Part shown: positions 11,651 through 21,199 of the stretch, piece by piece | Position numbering within the stretch: the stretch's first letter is position 1 | Layout: each line of letters opens with the position of its first letter | NCBI GenBank assembly: GCA_025331125.1 | Contig: JAOALB010000172.1 | Span: 40,489 to 104,488, forward strand | Source of the DNA: Mycogone perniciosa | Taxonomy: Eukaryota > Ascomycota > Sordariomycetes > Hypocreales > Hypocreaceae | DNA length: 64,000 nucleotides | Reading direction: 5' to 3' | Position numbers and translations under genes: made by a program | Notes under the pieces: model-generated | Told to the model about the DNA's origin: nothing | What the model saw: the letters and a program-made list of their open reading frames with translations, nothing else | Database searches by the model: none

Positions 11651-12985
11651 CATTTAGTTCATTTCCTTTCAAGGGACAGCCGGTCATGGGAGAGACAAGC
11701 GCCGATGACTAGGGACAATGGCCATAATCAGCAGGATGGCTAATCAGATAGCTGATGTTTCCCTGGAAGCCAATGTACCGTACGATACGATGATTTCTTT
11801 CCCCTATGGTACAAGGCCCTGGAGGCACCAAGAACAACAACACAGGCAATGGTAACTAATTCTCTGGTAGTAGTTTCAATGCACCTGTGAACTTTCATCA
11901 GAAGTTTGCCAAGAATCTCTGCTCACAGCTAAAGTTTAATAGGTATGGTGTCAACCTCAGTAAACGGATTATTCCACATCACGGCACATTCCATAACATG
12001 ACACATTCCTTCATTCCAACGCACATTCCTTGATTCCCAACTAGCTTGCAATAATAGCCGAATCCGTAAGTCAATGACGATATCATGACAGTCAGATTTC
12101 CTAGTTTTCCTAGATCCGGATGGTTATGATCAATTAGTTAGCAAGTTTTCATGTATTTAAGCAACAGCTTTTCCCACTTAACTTGGGATCAGCAAGAGTG
12201 TCGAATTCTATCATTTTATGCATTCGTCAATGAGCCCTCATCCTGTTGATCTGTGATTGATATATGGTCACTCTGCTGCCGTAACGGTCGGTTGATAAGG
12301 AACTTTCCAGGCACAATCCTGCACCCTGTCAGACATCAGCGTTAGTCTCAGTAAAGGCTAGAACATTAACGTGCCGGACCATAAAGGCTACACTTTATCA
12401 TTACTACTAGGCGTTGGGAATAAGTATCCCGCTCTCGAAGAGCATATACTTTGTCAGGAGTACCTGATATACCCGTGATTCGCCCGATATATACCCAGAG
12501 CTAGGCCCGATTAGGAAGGCTAGAAAGAACGGTCAGAAAAGGCAGTCAAATTAGGAAAAAGGGGTTTATGGCTAGAATCGCAGCTAGGATGGCTTTTTTT
12601 CTTTCTTTCTCTTCATCCAGCCTTGGGTCGGCGATACACAGCGACAATGATTACCTGAGTGGCTGATAGCTCCGTGGTTCTTATATTAGTCCTAGGGGCT
12701 ATCTTCTGTTTGTTTTTGTGTGTGTTTGGTGTGTTATTTCCTGCTCGACAAAATACTCGGTCATCTCAAGCCCAGGGGTCCATACAATAACACCAGCTTC
12801 TTGGCTACTTAGAAGATAGGCCACGCTGAGGCGATCGTAATGTATCGAGGCCAGAATATTTGGGAGCACTTTGACTATCAGCAACCACTAGGAAGAGCAG
12901 ACCAACAAGAAAGAATACAAGGGCGTTTAAGTGACTGACGAAATTGTTAAATGGAAAATTTAAGTAGACGGACTACACAATTTAA
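11651..12985. other. Intergenic, no gene seen
   Basis: AT-richer sequence with dense stops. The only longer frame (12699-12884, minus) has no recognisable content. It leads into the inverted-repeat element at 12986. Confidence 0.55.
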
Positions 12986-13263
12986 GATGAGAATTACTAT
13001 TTACACACACGTATACTATCTATCTGTATTTGCACACAACTTTCAATTTTGCCCTACTCTTTTCTAGCCGATTCACCACATCCCATGCACTAAGCCCAAC
13101 TTTGTAAATCGGGCAAAAACAAAACCAAATTCACGACGATAGCTGTAATATAATTGCGCGCGCCCTTGTCATTGTCATAAAGGTCGATTGCACACCAAAG
13201 TGGATACAATTGGATATTGTATGCAAATAGAGATATGCGTATATGTAAATAGTAATTCTCATC
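12986..13263. repeat. Inverted-repeat element, MITE-like (about 278 bp)
   Basis: The first 20 bases (GATGAGAATTACTATTTACA) reappear as an exact reverse complement at 13244-13263. Similarity continues inward imperfectly for roughly 50 bases more on each side (ATTTGCA...ACAA blocks), giving a long imperfect hairpin with no coding capacity. The size and form fit a miniature inverted-repeat transposable element. A clear target-site duplication was not found, so the exact ends are approximate. Confidence 0.6.
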
Positions 13264-13454
13264 TATAAACTCGTAAAAAGCTTATTCAATAAGCTAGAAA
13301 ATATTTGGATCCCAAACTAGATGGGGAAAGCTGTTACTTAAATACATGAAAACCAGCTATGTGACAGATATTTACATGTAAGCAGTCATATATATATCCA
13401 GGTTTTTGAGAGCTATACAGATCCGATCATGAACTGATGGATTCGACCATAGAT

Positions 13455-14227
13455 TCATTCCCAAGATTGATAGTAACCCCACCCTAATACCGTAACAGCA
13501 GTTCCAGTCCTATAATTGAACCAGTTGGGGCGGTTGGCTGATTTAGTTGATTGTAATAATCCCGGGAACCTGCTTTCTCCTTACCAACTTGTCAAGGCGA
13601 GTCGGTACACTTACTTCCACAGCCATAGTTCATAGAAGAAGTTGGTATTTGATGCTTAAAGTCTGTCGTCCAGACCGTCTCGTCAACGCCTACTTTCTTT
13701 CCACGAGTATGGCACCGCCTTCGTATGTATCCGAGCTGCGTAAGATACTGCTGTTGGGCCCAGATAACATGGCATTGACCGTCATTCCAGCTACAGGTTG
13801 TAGTATCCGACGCAGAGTTGCACTTCTGTAAATCGTATCCTGCAGTGATGCCAAATTTGAACATCTCAGTCTCAATGCCGAAGGTAACACTGATAGACCA
13901 TGTCTGGCAGTTCTGGGTTCCTGTCATTTCGGCAACGTTGCATAGGTTGGTGCCAGTACAGTAGACCTTGTTTGACGCTGGATACCATGGGCCCCACTCC
14001 AAATCCTGCGATACTAAAAAGTAATCGGTCCAGCACTTTTTGCCATCATGATAGTGTTTGATACTGTCGGAACAGATTCTGCTGCCCTCGCCATCTGTAT
14101 ATCGCCTGGCAATAGTACCGTTGACCTCAAGGGATTCAACCTCAACGGGGGTAACCTCCGTAGGGTAGGCACTTGCGATAGACAGCCAGGCCACACAAAG
14201 TGTAGAGAGGACTTTAAGTATCGCCAT
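13455..14227 (-). CDS. Secreted cysteine-rich protein, two exons
   Basis: The single open frame would stop at 13592, but a strong donor (GTAAGTGT, at 13614) cuts it shortly before. Splicing to an acceptor AAATCAG ending at 13538 gives a 77-nt intron and a second exon to TGA at 13455. The product is 231 residues with a new C-terminus rich in aromatic residues (NWFNYRTGT, GWGYYQSWE). Residues 1-20 are a signal peptide (MAILKVLSTLCVAWLSIASA). The mature part has about ten cysteines in spaced pairs and several Trp-containing segments (DLEWGPWYPAS, TTTCSWNDGQC). No enzyme motif is seen and I cannot name the family. An extracellular role, possibly as an effector-like or cell-wall protein, is inference from signal and cysteines only. 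Confidence 0.75.
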
Positions 14228-16529
14228 TGTGATGAGGGTAGCGAAAGATGCTGTAAACGTGGAAGGTGCAGTGATGAAAGTTGAAGGTGATCTTGTTTAA
14301 GTAGGAAGGGGATAAGATAAACCCCAAAGGGACAGCCAGTAAGAAGAATACTCTGAACTGGTGGTCTAAGAAGAAAGAGATAATGATAATGAATTCATAG
14401 CAACCAAAAGGTATGATTCTGTTACTGTTCTTATATATTTTTTTAGGAACGCAGCTTAGTGCCTGTCGCTATGCAACTGGGAGTTTGTCTTAGATACTGC
14501 ATGGGCCCATTCACTTCCTCTCTCAATATCATCATACATTGACATATATTGCGGGGGCTGCAGAAGAGACTAATCGTTAGTAGAAACACTCCAAAGATAA
14601 TGCAGTAGTATCCCTTGATTGACATATATTGCGGGGCTGCAGATGGGTTGGGGGACTAGGTGTTTGACAGAAATCTCTCCAACAAGTCACAGGAAGAAAA
14701 AGTTGACACTAGTAATATGGGGTAGAATACACTAACTAAGAAATTGAGCGGTTACGGGGATCTCGGATTCCGAAACAACTTTCACTCCCCGTTATCTACA
14801 CTAAGCTGATAGCTTCCTAATTAGGATTGAGGCATATGGAGCTTTGCTGCTAGTATATTGGGAATTCACTACTCCTACAATATCCGTGGCTACGAAGACT
14901 ATTATAGAATACTAAAGCAATATTTAGTTCTTAAACTTACTTCAGTTCCCCGAACCGCATGCAATTATAGCTGATAGCGGTTTGAAATCATAGAGATTAA
15001 CTTGAGTATAAAGCGATGATCGTTGCTTCATCTAAGTTTAGTACGAGTATTATCTGCTGATCATTGGAGGAAGATCATGACATGCTGACTGCAGCGACCC
15101 ACTTAATATGCATACAACTGATACTCTATTATACACTTATACCTTAATTCACAGTGACAGAAACCTCGTATCCGGAGGCTTGCAGGGTAATAAGATTCTA
15201 CGCTACTGCTGGTCCGAGTCAAATGAAACGCCCTGTTAATACTGAAGCAAGAAAAGCATTGACTTATTTGTACGGCACTTAGATCCAGATACATAGTTGC
15301 ACATGCAACAATGCATTGGATTTCTCATTTTAAGGAAACATTTATTATGTGGTAGGCAATGACTCAGCTCCAGCTCACCCAACTAGTTTGCCCTTATCCA
15401 CTGATGAGCTATCATTTTTTGAGAGAAGGCTAGAAAGAGTTGTTTATCGCTAAGGAGAGCTCTGCTCGGAGCTTTGAAGGTAGCAGATGCGTATTCGGAG
15501 CTGGATGGAGGTGTGGTGAGCTGGTTTTGGAGAAGAGAAGTTACGTGTCTCAAGCCACAGATGGACCCCAAATGGAATGCGTGTCTGTCTAAAAACATTC
15601 CCAGCCAACATCCATAGGGTCGAATTGTTAGTATTATCTCCTGGCAATGCGCAGTTGGTAGAACTTGACACTCTATCAGGGCTCTCAACAGACGGCGAGA
15701 TAATTGGTGTTGGCCGAATAGACCTGTTCTGACGATTACTATTAAGTTCTAATCTGTGACCTGACTATAGGTAAAATTAAGCTTAATCATGGCTGCTGAT
15801 AACGAGGCTTATGAATACGAGTGCCCCGTCCTCCCTGTTTCGGTTATTGGTTGTTATCTACTCCGTACCCCGTAGACTTCCAAATAAAACATACCATGTA
15901 TTTAGGATTATGAAGGGCTTTATCTGATAGGCTTTAGTTAACCTTTTTGATAGAACTGCATAAATTTCCTTTACGAGTAGAATCTACCAAGATTAGCCTC
16001 AAAAATAACTGTTTAGTATAGAGGTAGTAACTAATACCGTATCGTTTAGGGGTAAATCAGTCAACTTAGAAATATCCACCATAAACACTCCACCATGGGA
16101 TGTGGAGCTACAGTCAAGTGAGATAAAAACAGTGACTGATATTATTAGCGAAATGGACTACGGAGTACGGAGGAGGATTGATAGTTATCCCACAAAGACC
16201 TTTTTTTGTTGAGCACTTATTAGCGCTATTCCTATATACCTGTTATGCATATAAGGATGCCCGACCGTCCGCCGTTTACTCTCATTCTTAGGATGGTTAT
16301 CTAATCCATTCTTTCTATGTATGCTACATCATGCTAATTCACTGACAACGATCTTGCAGAAAATACTCTGAATATCGCTTTCGTCATACATAGAGTTTTT
16401 AATATCATTCTCGGCCTCATTGTGTCCAAAATCGATTATCTCGGAGAGCTATGCAAGCCTCGCATTTCTAAGAGCCTTGCTCTGGTAGAATAGCTTTTCC
16501 CCGTTACATCTGACAGTGGTATCATATCG
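14228..16529. other. Intergenic, no gene supported
   Basis: The small frames seen (for example 15383-15688, minus) have no family support. Two TACTCCGTA-type motifs lie at 15859 and 16159. A direct repeat at 14537-14641 is listed separately. Confidence 0.5.
14537..14641. repeat. Direct repeat of about 22 bp, two copies
   Basis: TTGACATATATTGCGGGG followed by CTGCAG occurs near 14537 and again near 14619. The copies differ by one G in the G-run and lie about 80 bp apart. There is no coding content. It could be a footprint of an insertion or slippage. Confidence 0.6.
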
Positions 16530-16539
16530 TGACCGTCTT

Positions 16540-17290
16540 TCCAGTGTACGTTGGCCTTGTCTGCATCATGCATTAGTTTAACAATAGCTTCCTATTTATT
16601 TAAAGCTTTATATATGAGCGGTGTTCAATTGGAAGATTCCCTCGAGTCTGCTTCAGTCTGTCCCAGCTCCAGTAACAGCGTGACAATATCATCATGGCTC
16701 TCCTCAGCGCCATATGACAACAGAGTCCGACCATAACTGTCAGGCTTCCCTCGTATCTCAAGACTCCTACTACCTGAAAATGTCGAACTACGCTACCAGG
16801 TGCAAATCCGTTATTCGGCTTGGAAAGTGCTGACTGTAATTCGGTGAGAGCGGGCCGACAGCCATTTGTGTTTGACTCGACGCTTCTGCCCCTGCCTCGT
16901 GCGGCGTAGCGATAGAGCGGATATTAGTAATCGCTCCTTGAAGTCATCGTCCGTTTGACGGGGTCTACCCTTGAAGACATTGGCATTGAATGAGAGATAC
17001 GCAACGCAAACTTCCACAATCATGGTCTCTGCATCTGGAAACCAACGTTCGACTGTTCGCGCGAAATATTCTTTTAGCGTGGAGTGAATTAACTGGATCT
17101 CTTGACTGTCAATACTGGTCGTAATAAATCCAGCATATACCGACATAATGTTCTCAACCGATACTAAGTTTTCTTCATCAAATCCAGGCAATAAAGTTAG
17201 GCCAACAGGAGGCTGACAGATTACTAATCTGTTTTCCCAAACGCACCTAGGCAAGGCCGACACATCTTCCCTCCGCTATCTGAAGAATCG
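16540..17290 (-). pseudogene. NACHT-ankyrin relic (second copy)
   Basis: A minus-strand fragment around 17263-16811 contains IQLIHSTLKEYFARTVERWF and VCVAYLSFN, the segment that follows the NACHT core in Aspergillus-type NACHT-ankyrin proteins (the usual LVHYTTQEYF region). Downstream, near 16735-16545, an ankyrin-like piece reads DSYGRTLLSYGAEE then DIVTLLLELG, and is interrupted by TGA at 16625-16627 where an Arg or Gln codon is expected. The P-loop and NACHT core are absent upstream, and the two parts lie in different frames. It is a broken, truncated copy, not a working gene. Confidence 0.7.
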
Positions 17291-17749
17291 TAACCTCAAT
17301 TTTCCCCTGTGAGTCTAGTTACTGCGGACAAAGCCTGGAAGTAGGCCCGTACGGTGATCAATGCATCTCTGCATATGTTCCCCACTCACACAAATACCCA
17401 ATGAACTCGCTCTGCTGAACGCGTCACACATCTCCAAGATTAGTCTTGAGATCGTGCGCATCGTCCAAGGAGGCATTAGATATAGAAATGAGGTGGAGAA
17501 CGTAACGCAATCTCGAATTTCCACTAACTACGGTCGCGTGTACTTGATGATACTTCAACTGGCTTACATGTATAAACATGAGGGAGGTGTGCCCCTGAAT
17601 GTTTCAGAGCGCGTGACACGACACTTGCTAACTCGCAATAAAGATCCAATAATAACTATGAACCAAGAATATTATGTATATAATCAGTATAAAAAATATA
17701 TAATATATCTTGTATAAAAATTGGTTTAGGATTTTTCAGATTTTTATTA

Positions 17750-17816
17750 CCCGTAGGCTTGAGCCCGGGGGTGGGAAAGTCAACTTCTTCCCTCCCCCCG
17801 GTCTAAAGCCTACGGG
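17750..17816. mobile_element. Small hairpin MITE with CCCGTAGG termini, TA-flanked
   Basis: The 67-bp sequence begins CCCGTAGGCTT and ends AAGCCTACGGG, an exact terminal inverted repeat of at least 11 bp. Most of the interior (GGGGGTGGGAAAG against CTTCCCTCCCCCC) also pairs. TA dinucleotides at 17748-17749 and 17817-17818 flank it, as for Tc1/mariner- or pogo-type target duplication. It shares the TA-CCCGT end with the elements at 48570 and 58166. Confidence 0.7.
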
Positions 17817-18168
17817 TAATGGTGCGTTAGGTACGAAGCATGAATGTGAAGTAGATACATGTAATGAGGTTTGTAACAGGATGATTATTCAATACGGATC
17901 CGGATTACTATAGGGAAATTGCAAGCAGTACCTTTGACTGAATAGATCCAGCTAGTATTATTAGTAATCCCGAGTCGAGTGTCAATCGTGCTACCGTTGG
18001 TGATGGGTAGACTTGAGCTATATCTAAATGACTTGGCGCTTGACTTGCTTCAGGTTCTTGACGTGGATGTTTCGCCAGAAAGCAACGGCAACCCTTAAAA
18101 TTGCTAGTGTATTATTTTTTCCTTTTCTCCCCAGCTAATGTCCATACAGTTCAGTTCCCTATTGATAT
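17817..18168. other. Short intergenic stretch downstream of argininosuccinate synthase
   Basis: No gene seen. This is the 3' flank of the minus-strand argininosuccinate synthase gene and would hold its 3' untranslated region; a T-rich tract at 18110-18125 is the only notable run. Confidence 0.45.
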
Positions 18169-20340
18169 CTATGCAAGGGGCTCGCCATCCTTGATCTTCT
18201 GTACACCGTACTTCTCAAGCCGGATTGCCTGGATAGCAATGAAGCCGCTGGTGTCCTCGGGTGAGAATCCCTCCAGAGTATCCATAGAAGCCTCCGTTTC
18301 CGAGTAGAGGTTGCTTGTGTCGCTAGAACGTCCAAGGACATAGGCGTTGCCCTTGTAGGCCATCATGTGGACCTGTCCGTTTACATTCTTCTGAGAGAAG
18401 ATGATGGAGTTCTCCAAGAACTCGCGCTCTGGGCTAAAGTACATACCTGGTCCAGGTTAGTATAATGCTTGAAAGCGGAAGGAAAGCGCGTACCATTGTA
18501 CAGGCACTGTGACCACTCCGGCGTTACCATGCGGTCGCGGACGGCTCGAACTCGCGAGTCGACTACGAGACCCTCAAGGTCTATGTGGGCGAGTCGGGCA
18601 ATTGTCAATCCAGGGGTATCGTAACTATAATCAGTGAGGTCAGTATTAAACGTCCTAAAGCAAACTCTTAAGGCCAACTTGTGTGAAAGCAATGTAGAAA
18701 ACTGACCATCCGCGGCTCTTTAGACCTAAATTTAAGTATTAGCATCATCGTTAGACATGGAATTGAAGCAGCGGGTACCTATGAAACGTGATTCCACGAT
18801 GTCAATCCTGCCGACGCCTGTAAACGATTAGTACCGAGTTTGCTATTTATAGATGCCAGTATTACCGTTATCATGACCAATCTTGTTGAGGGCTTTAAAG
18901 ATTGCCAATGAGCCAGTGATTTCTTGGTCACCAATCTCCAGCTTGACGGGAATGCCCTGTGCGAAATGAATGGTGAACTTGGTCGGCTCGTCGGGTGCCT
19001 TGAGAGGATCTGCGAGCAGATAAGCTTTAACATGTTCTTATCTAGATATTGCTCAAGGACAAAATCGAGGCTTACCAACGGTGCGTGTCCACAGGTTAGC
19101 AGGCGGCTCCAACTCGGGTTTCTCCAAAATGCCGGATTCGTATGAGCAATGTGCTAGGTTGTCTGAATATGTGGTGTTAATAGAAGAAATCGGCACGCCT
19201 CAATAACCCTCACATACCGTCCATGGACCACGGGGCCTTAGGAGAGGAGCTGACGGGGATGCCATTTTCAGCTGCGAACTTGAGAAGGTCTGCACGGCCC
19301 CTATCCAATAACAGTCAGCAACTTCCCAAGCGATAAGCGAGCTCCCAAAAGGGACGTTAAGAAGGTTGCCTGCAAGGTACGGGAGTCTCGAAAAGGGGCA
19401 AAACTGACTGGAATCGGTTGAAGAACTTGGGCATTCTCCACGGTGCAATGACAGACAGGGTCGGATCGCAGGCTTTCCAGGCCAGCTCAAAGCGAACCTG
19501 GCTGTGGCAAAAGAGTAAGTAATGCGTTGACCTCCTTTAGTGTCTTGTATAAGGTATGGACCTACTCGTTCTATCGGTGTGTATTAGCATCAAGCCCGCA
19601 GAAGGAGTAGACAGAAACTTACGCCCTTTCCAGTGCACCCATGGCTCAATATCTGACAGTTGTACTTCTTAGCAGCTCGGACTTGAGCTCGCGCAATCAC
19701 GGGCCTGGCAAGCGAGGTACCGAGGAGGTATCGGTCTTCGTAGACTGCGTTGCCTGTTGCATGATGTCAGTCAGCATATCCAACAGCGAAGGTAGGGTCG
19801 ACAAACATTGGATCGCGCGGAAGATCAGCTCATCAACAAACTCCTGCTGTAGGTTATCGATAACCATGCGCTCGGCACCCAGGGCCAGAGCCTTCTTCTC
19901 GACCGCTTCGAAGTCCTCTTCCTGTCCGACATCTGCAAGGAAGGCCTATCTCAGAGTCAGGATGTTTCATGTTTCATGTATTCGGCAGGGCGATCGTGGG
20001 CTGGATCGAGATAGGACAAACGTACAACAACCTCATAACCCTAAATTGATGGATTAGCACGAAAAGATTGAGACGAGGGCGATTTGCATGGACACTCACC
20101 TCGAGAATGAGCCATTTCAGAATTGTGGATGTATCAAGACCTGAAATGCAATTGTTAGTGCAAGCTTAGCCAAAAGCCAGGTCGGTGAAGCATCGCGTAG
20201 AAGAGTCGTATATATGCAAAACAACAACAACAAAAAGGACATGACTCGCCTCCCGAATAAGCTCTAGACGCAAGGGTTAGTCGTGTCCCAACAGGGATAT
20301 GGCCATGCAATGCTTACAGACAAACTCGTTTCGAAGACAT
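18169..20340 (-). CDS. arg1: Argininosuccinate synthase, 15 exons
   Basis: The enzyme joins citrulline and aspartate with ATP in arginine biosynthesis. Fifteen exons join in phase: 20340-20318, 20263-20250, 20140-20100, 20040-20026, 19945-19807, 19753-19623, 19570-19566, 19501-19409, 19300-19218, 19162-19076, 19009-18866, 18817-18779, 18725-18707, 18624-18494 and 18446-18169. They encode 413 residues, the family's normal length. Motifs follow in order: VCLAYSGGLDTS (ATP loop), YLLGTSLARP, LSHGCTGKGNDQ, VIAPWRMP, PWSMDDNLAH, GRIDIVESRF, CYDTPG and YFSPEREF near the C-terminus. Oddities are a 5-nt exon (AACGA, supplying N-D of GKGNDQ), 14- and 15-nt exons, and a GC-AG intron after exon 2 (GGAG|GCGAGT). 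A TGAGTCA site and an E-box lie upstream. With conserved motifs at almost every junction the assignment is firm; the micro-exon rests on conservation only. Confidence 0.95.
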
Positions 20341-20583
20341 GACGAGCGGTGGCCTCCGTTGACGAGGAAGAATGTCTGTGCTTGCAGATTAGAATTGGAC
20401 GCGACCTCAATTGAAGAGAAATTGAGCATCTCTCCAGGCACTGCCCTGAATCTGAACGTACCGCTGAGGGATCTGGGAACTATGAGAAGAAGATGGGAGT
20501 GGAAGGAAAAGAAGAAGCACAGATACAGATGCGATGCAGATGAAGATGCAGTCTCAATGACCCCGCCCCCGCCGCTCGCGGAG

Positions 20584-20590
20584 TGAGTCA
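20584..20590. promoter_or_regulatory. Gcn4/CpcA-type site TGAGTCA upstream of argininosuccinate synthase
   Basis: An exact TGAGTCA lies about 245 bp upstream of the argininosuccinate synthase ATG. In fungi, Gcn4/CpcA binds TGA(C/G)TCA and raises arginine genes during amino-acid starvation. This 7-mer is expected about eight times by chance in a window this size (other copies occur near 4555 and 15360), so the support is its position, not its rarity. Confidence 0.5.
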
Positions 20591-20597
20591 AAAAAGT

Positions 20598-20603
20598 CAC
20601 GTG
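20598..20603. promoter_or_regulatory. E-box CACGTG
   Basis: A CACGTG palindrome lies 8 bp beyond the TGAGTCA site, in the same upstream region of the argininosuccinate synthase gene. It is the binding core of basic helix-loop-helix factors. Function here is inferred from position only. Confidence 0.35.
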
Positions 20604-21199
20604 CTCATTAAAAAAAATGTTTCAGAGCCCGATTTCGGCTCGTAAGCAAGAAAAGCGTAGATAGTAGAAAACTTTGTCGAGCGATATGCACCGGATGGAG
20701 CAAAAAGCAAAGAACGGCACTGTTAATCAATGTAAAAGCAGCAAATTCTAATACTAAAGCATCCGTTCCTCTTCGAAGCAGGGGGGGTTGTTGCCGCAAA
20801 AGGAAGCTCTGGAACTGTCAAAATCCAACTCGAAGCCGGGCATACACCGCGTATTTACATAATATGAACAGCTTTGAATGTACTCCGTACTCCGTCAGCG
20901 TGCGGGGGCAATACATGCATGCACTGCCTTGACTCATATTTATCAGCGCTTTAAATACAGAGTACAGAGTACGGCCCACCCAGTTTGGCTCTTGTGATAA
21001 TAATGGATTTACTCGTAATAGAAATTAATTAAAATAAACTGCGAAGTTGCGAAAGTTAATTAGTTACATGCACTTAACCTAGTGGGATGTCGTGCAGGAG
21101 GCACATTGTATCTCTGTGCGCTTTACATATAAATGGCAAGTATCTTTGGGGTGCGGGATAGTCAATCCCTTTAAATAGAGCGTGGAATCGCAATAGCTA
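20604..21199. other. Intergenic, no gene seen
   Basis: Nothing coding is seen between the argininosuccinate synthase promoter and the transposon. One TACTCCGTA lies at 20881, with a near-copy directly behind it, and AGAGTACAGAGTACGG lies near 20960. Confidence 0.5.

Noticed and set aside
15383..15688. 101-codon minus frame
   Set aside because: No domain, no signal peptide and several competing frames of similar length in the same place.
17750..17816. A transcription terminator hairpin
   Set aside because: Eukaryotic Pol II genes do not end at such hairpins; TA flanks and shared ends with two other copies favour a MITE.
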